A stretch of DNA of 64,000 bases from Candidatus Altimarinota bacterium (lineage in GTDB: Bacteria; Patescibacteriota; Gracilibacteria; BD1-5; UBA6164): contig JAQTOS010000007.1 of NCBI GenBank assembly GCA_028713225.1, forward strand, positions 1-64,000, written 5' to 3'. The translations under genes were made by a program, and so were the position numbers. The notes beneath the pieces were generated by a model. It saw only the letters and a program-made list of their open reading frames with translations. It was not told the DNA's origin and did no database searches. Positions 33,814 to 46,000 of this stretch are shown here, in pieces (positions within the stretch are counted from its first letter, which is position 1; each line of letters begins with the position of its first letter).

Positions 33814-36800
33814 ATGAAAATCATGAATAATAAAACAAGTATCCTTGGGGTAAAAAAAATATCTAGCTTATTAGCACTTATATCAATATTATTTTCTATT
33901 ACTAGAATAGATTTAATTAGTGCATCAATTATAGCAGGGCCTGATTTTAATGTAAAAATATCAGCAAATAATGATTCTACATATACAACAAGTTTAACTA
34001 ATGTATGAGTAGGAACTGCTTTAAGCTTCAAAAATGTTGCAATTTTAGATAATTCTGGAACTACAAACTGAACTTATAGTGTAAACTTCCCTGCTTGATT
34101 TACTTATAATTCTTATGATGCTTCACAAAATACTTGTGGATTTTCTCTGATATCATCAACAAATTCAAGTTTTAAATATTCTTATTCAAATTCTTGAGCG
34201 ATTTGTAATTCAGTAATTATTTTAAATTACACAGTTAATTCGAGTGCAACATCTGGATTAAATAATATAAATCTTCTAGATACAACAGATATAGCACATC
34301 AAAATATTATTTGACAAGTATCTGTTGATGTAAAAACAAATAATTTTATATCTAGAGCTCAAACTCTTGATTTAAACTGAAACTGATATATTGATGCCTA
34401 TAAATTAAATTTAGCAAATTCAAATAATACTTGAACATTATCTTGATTACAAGTAAATTGAGTTTCTGTTTGAACAGTTTATTCTTCATGAACTTCTTAC
34501 ATACTTCCTTTTTCTGATGATATTTGGAATACTTGAGATTTACCTCAAATAACTTGAACTTTTGATTGACTTACAATCTGAAATAATGACATAAATGAAG
34601 AAGATCTAGCTAGACCTAAAATATTAAAAATCAATTCGACCCTATTATCTACTCTTTGATCTCAATCTTTAAATATATGAACTTGAAATCTATTGTTTGA
34701 TATTTCTGAAAATCTAATCCCTAGTAGTACTTGATCTTTTACTTTATTAAAATGAACTTGAACTATTACTTGAACTTTTTCTTTCTTAAATGATAATCTA
34801 ACAAAGCTTTATTTTGTTACAAGTTCATCTCTTTCAGTATGAACATATACATTAACAGCAACATCTTGAGCTAAAGATTGGTCATCTAATTGAAATATTA
34901 TTGATGTGAGTATTCCATCTTTAATAGTAGCTGACTCTAGTGCACCAACTTGAATTGCTATTTGAACTAGTACTTGAATAAGTATAAATGATTGAGCTTC
35001 ATTAACTAATAACAATTATGTTCAATTAACTCTAGCAGCAATAGATGATATATGAGTTAGTCAAATGATGATTTCAAATGTTTCTAATTTTTCATGAGCA
35101 TCTTGGGAAACTTATAATACTAGTAAATTAAATTGGGATTTATGAACTTGAGCTGGAACAAAAACAGTTTATATAAAATTCAAAGACGAAGCTTGAAATA
35201 TTAGTTCTACATATAGTGATTCTATAGAATATGGACCAACAAATAATTATATAAGTTTTAATAATTTAAATTCTATTTATACAAATAATTCTAGTATAGA
35301 TTTATCTTGATCTTGTAATTATATTAGTAGTACTTGATCTACATTATGAACTACTTTAAGTTGATCTGTAAATTGAGTTTCTATCTGATCTATAAATTGT
35401 AATTCTCAAATTTGGTCTCATACTTTTAATTTAGCTGATAATACTACAAATCTAATAAGATTAGAATTTGATAATAATTCAAGTATTAATAATGAAATAA
35501 GTATAATAAGGCCTATTCCAACTTGTAGTACACCATCTAATGCGACTTTAGTACCTTGAACTACTTATCCAACTTGTGATTTCACTTGTAATACAGGATA
35601 TACAAAACAATGATGATCTTGTATAGCAAAATCTACCGCTATTACAACTGCTATATCAAATTCTCGTACATTTAGTTTCACAGCATTTACACTTTATTAT
35701 AATTCTCCTCAAACTAAGTCATCACTACCATTATCAATTGCAAATTGAACCTCAACTCTTACAACTACTTTTACTCTAGCTTCAAATTGAACTGATGTTT
35801 CTCTTTCAAATTCATCAGAGGCTATATCTTGTAATTCATGATACCACGTAAGTTGAACTTCTTGTGCAATAAACCAATCTTCTTGATGAGGAGGTGGTGG
35901 ATGATCTATAACTCCAACTTGTACAGATACTATGTTACAATGTAGTCTATATAATAATTCATATATTTGGACAAGAAAATCTGGAGTAAGTTGTACTTGA
36001 TGAAATCTATGATTATCTTGTATTCCTGCAAGTCAAACTTGAACTACAAATACTTGAACAACTACTACTCAAACTGGAACCACTAACACTAGTACATGAA
36101 ATACTAATCAATGATGATGAACTAATACTGGAACAACTACTACTCAAGTTCCTGAAATAATAGAAATAGTAAAAGCAGATTGAACAAAAATATATTTAAA
36201 TGATATAGCAAACCACTTTGCTAAAAATTATATAATAGCTCTTGCATCTTCTGGAATAGTAAATGGTTATCCAGATAATACATTTAGACCAGATAATAAT
36301 ACCTCTAGAATAGAATTTTTAAAAATGCTTCTAAAATGACTTGGAAAAGATTATTCAAGTTATGCTGGACAAAAAAATCCTTTCTGGGATGTAGATGATA
36401 ATTCTTGGCAATCACGAGTAGTGGCAAAAGCTTTAGCTCTTTGAATAATTAGTCAAAATAAATATTTCAATCCAGATAAAACTATATCTAGAGAAGAAAC
36501 TATGAAAATGTTAATTAGAACTTCTTGAATAAATTTACTGAGTGTAACAAATTCTAGTTTTGCAGATTCAAATGGATGGGCAAAAAATTACATAGAAACA
36601 GCTTATAAGGCCTGAATAATTAGCTGACAAAGTATATGATGAAAATTAATCTTTAGACCTACTGATAATATAACTAGAGCAGAGGTTGCAAAAATAATAG
36701 TAAAAAGTATAGAATTACTTAATTCTTGATTAACTAATCAAACAAATACGAGTACAACTAATACTATAATTAATAAAGTAAAAGATGCTTATACTTTAAC

Positions 36801-37014
36801 AAAAGAATTAAAATTCTGAGATTATGGTGATGAGGTATGATATTTACAAGATATAATGAAACATTTCAATTATTTTGATTATGATTCTACAAAGTACTTT
36901 TGAAATATAACTAAAACAGCTTACATAAACTTTGCAAAAGATAAATTATGAATTATATCTGATTGAACTATGTTGAAGTCGGATATAAGTAAAATAATGG
37001 AATTAAACTGGTAA
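33814..37014 (+). CDS. large SLH-domain surface protein
   Basis: 1066 residues. An N-terminal hydrophobic signal segment leads to a beta-rich N-terminal domain and a dockerin-like calcium loop (DLNGNGYIDAYKLNL). Ig-like beta domains and Cys-rich linkers follow, then seven consecutive Gly at residues 691-697 and a Gly/Thr/Gln-rich spacer near 745-790. Three SLH repeats span about 790-970 (YPDNTFRPDNNTSRIEFLKML, FADSNGWAKNYIETAYKAGI, FRPTDNITRAEVAKII). A last domain at 995-1066 (LKFGDYGDEVGYLQDIM) resembles peptidoglycan-binding type 1. SLH and the last domain should tether it to the wall. Ends the four-gene run, followed by two palindromic terminators. Confidence 0.9.
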
Positions 37015-37016
37015 AA

Positions 37017-37061
37017 CAATAAATAAAGCTTTCACTTATTAAGTGAAAGCTTTATTTATTG
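37017..37061 (+). terminator. perfect 22-bp hairpin terminator
   Basis: Arms 37017-37038 and 37040-37061 are exact reverse complements with a single central T; the core is AAAGCTTTCACTTA. It starts 3 nt after the SLH gene stop. Confidence 0.85.
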
Positions 37062-37080
37062 TAGAAAAAAATTGTACAAT

Positions 37081-37112
37081 AAAAAACTCTTGGAAATTTC
37101 CAAGAGTTTTTT
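37081..37112. terminator. perfect 16-bp bidirectional terminator
   Basis: AAAAAACTCTTGGAAA is exactly mirrored, with no loop at all, giving A and T runs on either end. It lies between two convergent genes and can serve both; minus-strand gene 37145-37792 ends 32 nt away. Confidence 0.9.
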
Positions 37113-37144
37113 ATTTATTTAAGATTGCTATGAATAGCGAAAAA

Positions 37145-37792
37145 TTAGAATGAACCTACAACTGTAAAAGTAATAGTATCAGAGTAATCTGAAGCAGCAG
37201 CTGTTTGTTCAGCTGATTTAGCAGCAACTGTAAAAGTTACATCATTATTAGTAAGATCAGTTTTTTCTGGTCTATTTGATGTATATATAACTACATCTTT
37301 AGCACCAGTAGTAACTTCAGTAGCAGTAGTAACAGATGAAGTAAAATCAGCAACTGAAGAATCTACTACACCAGTAGAAGAAGCAAAAGTATATGATTCT
37401 TGTACACCATCAGTTAATTCACTATTGATTATACCTGAAGCAGTATTACTAGTTAAACCACCATTAGCAGAAGAAGCTGTAACAACTATACCATTAGTAG
37501 CGTTAGTTCCTAATTCCATACCAAGATTTGCTGATTTACCAACAGTATCTAAAGTACCTAGAGCTAAACCACCAGTAGAAACAGTCATATTTAAAACTGG
37601 ATCAACAGAAGCAGTAACGATAACTGGAGTTAATACTCAAGTTGCAGTTCCTGGGAAAGTTCCAGAAAAATCTATAGATGAAGTATTTACCCCAGTAATA
37701 GTACCAGTACCAATTTGTGCCGCCATAGCAACATTCATAGCTAACATAGAAACTAATCCTACAGAAGCTAAAGTTTTCTTAAATGTTTTCAT
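37145..37792 (-). CDS. exported beta-rich surface protein that avoids UGA
   Basis: 215 residues with a signal peptide (MKTFKKTLASVGLVSMLAMNVAMAA). The rest is a Ser/Thr/Ala/Val-rich beta protein without Cys or Trp, in the style of a structural surface or fibre subunit (TFTVAAKSAEQ, YSDTITFTVVG at the end). Only one of 21 Gly codons is TGA, in a neighbourhood where large proteins use TGA for most Gly. With a strong promoter of its own and short length, that suggests very high expression; a major surface or S-layer-like protein is possible (inference). Convergent to the SLH gene, divergent from 37988. Confidence 0.85.
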
Positions 37793-37847
37793 AAACAAAA
37801 ACTTAAAAAATAAAAATACACGCGTGTCTTTATATTCAAAGACCACA

Positions 37848-37876
37848 TTATTATGGTGATTTTTTGGAAAAGTCAA
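37848..37876 (-). promoter_or_regulatory. promoter of the UGA-poor surface protein
   Basis: On the minus strand TTGACT (37876-37871), a 17-nt spacer and TAATAA (37853-37848). The -35 box lies in one arm of the hairpin at 37866-37895. The leader to the ATG at 37792 carries a CACGCGTG palindrome (37830-37837), unusual in this AT-rich sequence. Confidence 0.6.
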
Positions 37877-37895
37877 GACTAATTTTGACTTTTCC
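37866..37895. repeat. 11-bp inverted repeat carrying two outward TTGACT boxes
   Basis: GGAAAAGTCAA (37866-37876) pairs with TTGACTTTTCC (37885-37895). Each arm holds a TTGACT on one strand, so it sits across the -35 region of the minus-strand promoter and could be an operator. A T run follows on the plus strand, so a terminator is also possible. Confidence 0.6.
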
Positions 37896-37926
37896 ATTTT
37901 TTTATCAATAAAAAAGTGTAAAAAAC

Positions 37927-37955
37927 TTGACATTTATAGCTAAATGATGTAAAAT
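37927..37955 (+). promoter_or_regulatory. promoter of the 674-residue protein gene
   Basis: Consensus -35 TTGACA (37927-37932), a 17-nt spacer and TAAAAT (37950-37955), 32 nt before the ATG at 37988. It is the best sigma-70-type promoter I see in the window. Confidence 0.75.
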
Positions 37956-37987
37956 AAGGAAGTATTTATATTTTTATTAAATTTACT

Positions 37988-40012
37988 ATGAAAAATAAAG
38001 TTACTAATTTTATTGCAGGATTAGGTCTTGCAGCACAAATTGCATCTGGACAACCTCTTCCAGATAAAACTGTTGAACAACCATCTCTTGATCAAATTTT
38101 AAAATGATCTCCTGAAAATCCTGGGTTTTGAGATATAACAAAAACAAAAGTTACTGAAATAATTGATATGGTATCGCCAGCAAGTATAGTTGAGAATATT
38201 GATACTAATTCTTCTGAAACAAAAATTTCTATTAAAAATTGAACTTCTTTAGAAACATGATTAGCTAATAATTTTTTAGATAATAATTGAACTTCTTCTA
38301 ATATTAAATGATTTAAAACTAAATCTGATACATTATTTAGTGTTTATTGAGTATCAAAAGAAATTACGGGTACTTCTTATAGTTGAGTTTGATTAGATAT
38401 TAGAGGAAAACAATTTGAAGTAAAAGCAGAAAAATGAAACAATCATACTTTACTTTGAGGTGTTTGAGTATTAAATGTAAATGAAGATGTTTATATTAAA
38501 TGATGAGCTGGATTATTAAATTTAGGTGATGTTCCATTATGAACAGAATGAACTAAATATGATTTAAAATCTACTAATATAGGAGCTGCAGTTTGATATA
38601 GATGAACTATTTCAGATTCAACTCATACAAATCTAGAGCTTTGAAGAGTTGCTAATACTGTTACTTGAACTTTTGGTAAAGTAACTTGAAATACTGACTT
38701 TATTGAAGCGGCTGTAGAAATGGATTTTAAAAATGATATGAAAGCTAGACTAGCTTGAAGTTTAGAAAGAAGTACTGCAAAAACTAATTATGGTGATAAT
38801 TTTAGTGATACTACAGCTGGTGTTTCTACTACACTTTACCCAACTAAAGATTTAGCATTTGAAATTTGATATACTGGTTTAGACTTACATAGCTGAGATT
38901 ATAATGTAAAAGCATGAGTAAGCTTCCCTTTTAGTGAAAAATGATTTGAATCAGCTAGACCATTTGTAAAAGCTGATAAAAATATTTGAACTCATACTAC
39001 TGCTTGAATTACTTATCAATCAGATATAGCAAAAGTAGATATGTCATTAAAACATACGTTTGAAAGAAATGTGTTAGCAACAAATATAAATCCTACTATG
39101 TCTAAATGAGTTGATTCTCAAGCTAAAAAATATGAAGAAGAACAAAGACTTAGAAATACTACTCCTCATGCAGTAAACGATACTACATCTACTGCATACA
39201 ATACAGCAAAAACTTGAATTGATGTTTTAGCTAATGATACTTATACTAATTGAATAGCCCCTACTTTAACTGGAGTTATAACTAACAAAGTTGGTGGTGA
39301 TTTCGTAGTTAATAATTGAAAAATTGACTTTACTCCTACTAATAATTTTTCTTGAGCTGCGTCTTGTACATATGAAATTCAAGGAACTAATTGAGTTAAA
39401 ACTACTGCTACATTAACCGTTAATGTTTGATCTGATAATATTGCACCAAATGCTCCAACATGATTATCATTAAATTCTTGAGCTACTTATACTAATTCTA
39501 CGACAGTTAACTTAGATTGATTAACTTGACCTGGAGATGCTGCATATTGGTTTGTTTCAGAATCATCTTCAGCTCCTCTTACTTGAGATGCTGGATGGGT
39601 TTCTAGTAAACCTACAAGTTATACTATGAGTTCTTGAGATGGAACAAAAACAATTTATGTTTATGTTAAAGATGCTGCTTGAAATGTGCAAAGTGTTTGA
39701 GTTAGTGATACTATAATTCTTGATACAGTAGCAGTAGCAAATAATAGTGTTAATTTTACTCAGGTAAATGAATGAGCTTGAATTAATCAAAATGAAACAA
39801 TACCTTCTTGAGAAGCAATAAAAATTGTGTCATGAGCTACAATAGGGTGAGCTGTAATCCCAACAACTTGAATATATGAAACTTCTCCAGTAGTAGCGAT
39901 TACTTGAACAGCTGGCTTATGAGGTACTTACTCTTGAACAATAACTGTTGAAGATCAAGCATGAAATCAAAAAATTATTACTATTAATTTAGTAGTAAGT
40001 ACTCCTATATAA
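37988..40012 (+). CDS. exported protein with barrel-like region and cadherin/Ig-like repeats
   Basis: 674 residues. The first 60 residues include a weakly hydrophobic FIAGLGLAAQIASG export-like segment. Residues about 85-385 show alternating strands with aromatic ends (YIKGGAGLLNLGD, DLAFEIGYTGLDLHSGDYNVKAG, VDMSLKHTFERNV), the look of a transmembrane beta-barrel. Residues about 395-480 form a cadherin-like or CshA-type domain (AVNDTTSTAYNTAKTGIDVLAND), followed by Ig-like domains with the WLTGPGDAAYWFV strand. It stands behind a strong promoter and 87 nt before the giant gene. The barrel reading is by eye and needs structure prediction. Confidence 0.8.
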
Positions 40013-40099
40013 AGTTTTTAACTTAAACAAAAACAAAAACAAAAAAATTGAAAAAAAGTAAAAAATGTTTATTATCGATTCAATATACAAATTATAATA

Positions 40100-43000
40100 A
40101 TGAAAAATATGTTTAAAAAAATCTCAGTTTTGTTTTTGATAGTCTCTTTTATATGTTCTAATATTTTAAACATTCGAGTTTTTAATATTAGTTATGCTGC
40201 GTGAATAGATCTTTATCAACAAAAACTAAGTAATGATACTAGTTCTGCTTTTTCTAATCCTACAGATAATTTAGCAATACAGCCTGATCAATATTTTAGA
40301 TTTGAATCATATCTAAGAAATAATGAAGCAACTACTATAACAAATGTATCATATTACACAAATTTTCCATCGGATATAGTTTATAGTGGAACAACAACGG
40401 CTGCAACTCAAGTTAATTGAGTTTCGACATATGTTGTACCTATAACATCATTCAATCCTCCCACATCTATTCCTAATTATATAAATTGATTAAGTAGTCT
40501 TACTACTTGATCAGTTTATGCTGTTAGAAGGGTATTACTAAAATTCCCTACAAATCACGGTGTTTATAGTAATAATTTATCTACTTATTTTACAGCTAAT
40601 TCTTGATTAACATCAAATACTAGAAATAGTATTGTATATGTAAATGTAAAACCACATATAATAGATTATAGTTTTTCAAAATCATCTATAGTGTGAAATG
40701 GTAGTGATTCTACAGATTTAACAGTTAAAGTAAAAGATTATAATTGATGTACAAATATTGATGGCTGAGTAATTACAGCTAATTTATCTAGTTTATGATT
40801 ATCTAGTACTGAAAGTTTAACATATGATTCTTGTGATATTGATGGAAAAACAGCTATATTTAAAAAAATATGAATTACTAGTTTGTCCGCTGTATGAGAT
40901 AAAACTTTATCTTATACAGATTTTTATGCTAAAGATGAGGATAACAATCTAACAGATCCAAATGATACAAATACAAGTTTCTGAACTGAAGATAAAAAAA
41001 CAAATTTAGTATTAAATATAGCTAGTTCAAATGCACCTGTTATTACTCTATGAGTACCTAGTTTATCAAAAGTATCAACAATATCACCATATAATACTTC
41101 TGATATGAGCTTTTCTTCAAATCAAGTTGGTTTATATAAGATAGCTTTATCTAATTGTAATAATACTGCTATACGAACTTGATCTTATGATACAATATGA
41201 GCAAATTTAACGTATACTATAAATTCTTCTTTATTACGAGATTGAGATAATACAATATTTGTTTGTCTAACAAATATTAATTGAGACGTATGATCATCAA
41301 ATGTACTTATAACAAAAGATACAAGTGCTCCTAATATTTATTCAATGTGATTATCTCCATGAGCTGTTGTTTTAAATAATTCGACAGGGAGTATTTACTG
41401 TTCAGAAGATTGACAATTCAGATTTTGAGTTTGATCTAATTACACTTCTTATAAAACAAGTGTAAAAGATATTAAAAATGATGACACTATTCTAAATTCT
41501 TGGTTAACTTTATGATCTAATACTGTTAATGCTTATTGTAAAGATAATGTATGAAATGAATCTACAACAAGTTTAAGTATAACAAAAGAAGCTTTACCTC
41601 CTGCTATGAGTTCTAGCTGATTAACTTTAATTGATAATGACATTGCCTGGGACTGAGTTGATGGTAGAGATTTAAAAGTAACCTGGGATGCTAGTATTTG
41701 AGCATCTTATTCATCATTTGAATCATATAGAATATATGTATTACCAGAAAATACTGCATTTACTTGAACTTGGATATGAGCCATTTATGATAAAAATATT
41801 AATATGTGGACTTGATCAAGTAATATAGTAAACGATAGTTTATGAAATCCTCTTGCATGATGAAAATATATAACATATGTTGCAATAATGTGAACATCGT
41901 TAAATCTTTGAAATCCAGCAAGTGCAACGTGAACTTTAGTATCAGATATAGTTCCTCATCCATCTGTATTATCTGCAACATTCACAAATACTCAAAATTT
42001 ACAAGTTAAATTTGATGCTCCATTAAAAACAGATTTAAGTATACATAGTGCTAGTTGATTTATTTTTCAAGTAGCTTGAACTACTTATACATGAACTAGT
42101 ATAAGCTCAGTATCAAATGATACAATAAATGTTACTATTCCTAATATTATAAATACCGCTGCAACTTGAACCCTTAATGTTCTTACTTGAGCTACTTGGG
42201 GTGTTCCAGTTGATGGATCTTATAATAATGCTACTTGATGAGTATTAATTAGTGATTCTATAGCTCCTAATATTAGTAATTTTGCAACTTGATCTACAGC
42301 TTATTATCAAAATTATTATTCTTGAAGTATTGATTTTAATTATACAATTTCTGAAGCGTTAAAGTCTTGATGATCTACAAATATACAATTTACAAGAGTG
42401 TGAGGAAATAATGATGCCTTAAAAACATACTATATTACAAATATCTCTAATCTAACAACTGGTTCTCATACTGAACATATTAATTTAGCTAGTTTATGAC
42501 TTGTTTCATGAACTTATTATGAAGTTAGATTTATTGCCCAAGATTTAATTTGAAATAATACAATAAGTTCCCCAGTAACTATAAAATTTGATAATGCTTG
42601 ACCAAGTATAGTAAATATAAACCCTTTTGGTCCTCAAAAGGTACTTGGTATATTAAATCCTACTTTTACATGGTTAACATCTACTGATGACTCTTGAAAT
42701 GGATCTGGAGTAAAATGATATAAATTAAGAGTTTATACTTGAAATACTTCTTATACTTCTTGGAATACATGTACTTGATCATATACTGAATATAATATTA
42801 CGAATTTATTAGATTTATCTAAACAAGCTACATTAGCTAATTTATATAATTATGCTTGGTGAGTTTTTGCTTATGATAATATGGAAAATATTTGAACAAC
42901 CTCTACTTGTGATAATTTCTATATAAATAATCTAGTTCCTAGTTTCTCAAATAGTTCTATAACAGATACTATATTAAATACTACAAGTTATACTAAATGA

Positions 43001-46000
43001 TGAAATAATCTAGTTATTAAATCAACTATAACAAATTCAAATTCTTCTAATATATGGTTAAATGCTTCTAGTATAAAAGATAGTTCTTATTCTAATATTT
43101 CTTGTTCTAGTCCAGTATCTGGTGTAACTTGTAATTATAGTGCAAATATTGCTACTTATACTTTTTCAGCTTGAGCTTTAGCTTCCATATCAAGTTGAAC
43201 AAAACAAGTACAATTCACAGCTGCAAATACGTCATGAATAAATACTTGAACAACTCTAGCGTCAATTACTCTTGATAACACAGTACCTATTGTTGCTAGT
43301 GATACTTTAACAACTCCTATTTCTTGAACTATAGGTTGAACTACAACAAATATTACTTGGACTCCTAGTAAAATAAGTGATAATATATGAGTTTCTTATG
43401 TAAAATTAGAATATTCTTCTGATTGAGGTTCTAACTGGAATCTTATTTCAACGTGAGCAAATTCTGGATCTTATCCTTGGGATATATCAAGCTTAACTTC
43501 TTGATCTAATTACAAAGTAAAAATATCAGCTTATGATTTAGTTTGACAATCAGATTTTGCTATTTGATGAACATTTGCTATAGATAAAATAGCTCCTACC
43601 GTCCCCTCTACCAGTATAACTTATCCAAGTAATACTTGAATAAAATTAAAATGATGATCAAATGTAAACATAACTTGGAATAATGCTTGAATAACAGACA
43701 ATATAGGACTTGCTGCAAATCCTATAACTTTATACTATTCTATTGATGGATGAACTAATTACACTCAAATAGCTACTAATTTAGTAAATAATTGAACATA
43801 TTCTTGGACTGTTCCTAGTTTGAATAATACTACAATGAAAATCAAATTAGAAGCATCTGATAATGTTGGAAATAAATCTTTTGATATATCTGATAATAAT
43901 TTTGAAATTGATTCTACTGCTCCTGTTTTAAATATTACTTATGCGTGAAATGGGTGAAATACTCCTCAAACAAATAAATATATTAATAATTCTTGAATAG
44001 ATTTAAGTGCTACTATTACAGATACAAATTTATCTTGATGAGATGCTACTTACTCATTTTATGATCAAACAACTAATACTTATTGGAATTGAACTACTTA
44101 TGTAGGAACAGAAGTTTATAATACTATAACTTCTCTTAATGCTGCATCTTATAATTTAGCAAATACTATAAATCCTAGTATAACTAATTGAGATACATAT
44201 AAATTGAAAATAAAAGCTAGTGATATAGTTGGAAATTCTTTTACGACTACGCAAATAACATACCAATGAGATACAGTTAATCCTAATGTATGATTTATAA
44301 ATTGAAATACTGTTTATTCTAGTTGAACTGTACTTATTGCTTGAACATCTAGTGATGCTAGTTCTGGAGTAAGTGCTGTAAAGTTAGAAATAACAAATTG
44401 ATCTAATTATTTTGATTGATCTTCATTTCAATGATCTTTAACACAACTTGCAACTACTACAAGTAATTCTTATACTAATTGGAATTATAATTTTACTATT
44501 CCTGGGATAGTAGCTGATTGAACTAGTATAAATGTAAAATCTATTGCTTATGATAAGGCTTACAAAACTCCAAATTTCTGATCTGGAAATATAACAGTAA
44601 TAAAAGATACAACTGGGCCTATGATTTCAACTTGAGTTATAACATATCCTGCTGGATGAGAATCTTTCAGATGAGGACAAAATATAAATATCACTTGGAA
44701 TACTTGAGCAATAAGCGATGCTGTTTCTTGAATAGCTACAAATTCTATATCTTTGGAATATTATAATTGAACTGCTTGGCTTCCTTTAGCTAGTGGTATT
44801 CCAAACTCTTGATCTTATAACTGGAATATTGCAACTATTGATTACAATAATGCAAAAATAAGAATTACAGCTACTGATAATGTATGATTATCAACTTCTC
44901 AATTAAGTGCATGATTTTTGGTAGATAGTCTACCACCTCATGTAAGTAATGTAGAAACTATGGATAATGATGCTAATGGACAAGTTGATTGATTACTTGT
45001 TAGTTTTAGTGAACCTATAAAAGATAATTCTATAAATACTAGTAAATTTTCTATCTCAAATTGAATAAATATAACTTGAACTGCTACAGCTTGAATTACA
45101 GATGATAATCAAATAACTTTATATTTCACAAATACTTGATCGAGTAATCTCACACCAACTTTGACTTATACTTCATGAGCTGTAACAGATTTCGTTGGGA
45201 ATAATCTTATTCCTTGAAATATGTTATCAGTAGATAAAGTTGTTCCTAGAGTGCAAAGTGTCCAAATTTTTGATACTAATGCAAACTGAAAATTAGATAA
45301 AATAGAAGTTGTAATGAGTGAGGCTCTTGCTGCAAGTTCTGTAAATAATTGATGGACTATAGATAATGCTTATAATTGAATGAGTATTGCTTCAGTAAAT
45401 ACTTCATCAAACAAAATAAATTTGATATTAAATGAATCTAGTGCTTTTAATACAGCAACTGGGAATTTAGCGCTTAGTTTAAATAATTCAACTTATAGTG
45501 ATTTAGCTTGAAATTTAGCTTGAAATATAACATCTACTCCTATAGAAGACAAAGCTAGTCCTGTTTTACTAAGTTCTAGTACAAGCGACAATAATTCAAA
45601 TTATAAGGTTGATAAAATTGATTTATTATTTAGTGAAAATATAGCAAATATTACTCAGAGTAATTTAAGTTTATCTTATTTATCTACTTGATCTAGCATA
45701 ACTAGTCTTACATGAACTGGAACTTCTACATTAAGTTTAAATCTAGCTGAAACTAGTTCAGATAATGATTCTTCTTATAAACCAAATGTAATTTATAGCT
45801 GAACTTCTCTAAAAGATTCATCAAACAATACTACTGCTAATTTTAACAATACTGTTACAGATTGAGTAAGCCCTAAAATAATTTCTAGAGAAACTCTTGA
45901 TTTAAATAATAATGGGAAAGCTGATGCAGTTAAAATAAGTTTTAGTGAAAATGTTAATTGAGATATTTCATCTACTGTTGCTTGAGTAAATTCATATAAT

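Noticed and set aside
37425-37859. 144-residue plus-strand frame opposite the UGA-poor surface gene
   Set aside because: It is antisense to a gene with a clear signal peptide and promoter; its composition (Val/Pro/Thr) mirrors the complement of the coding strand.
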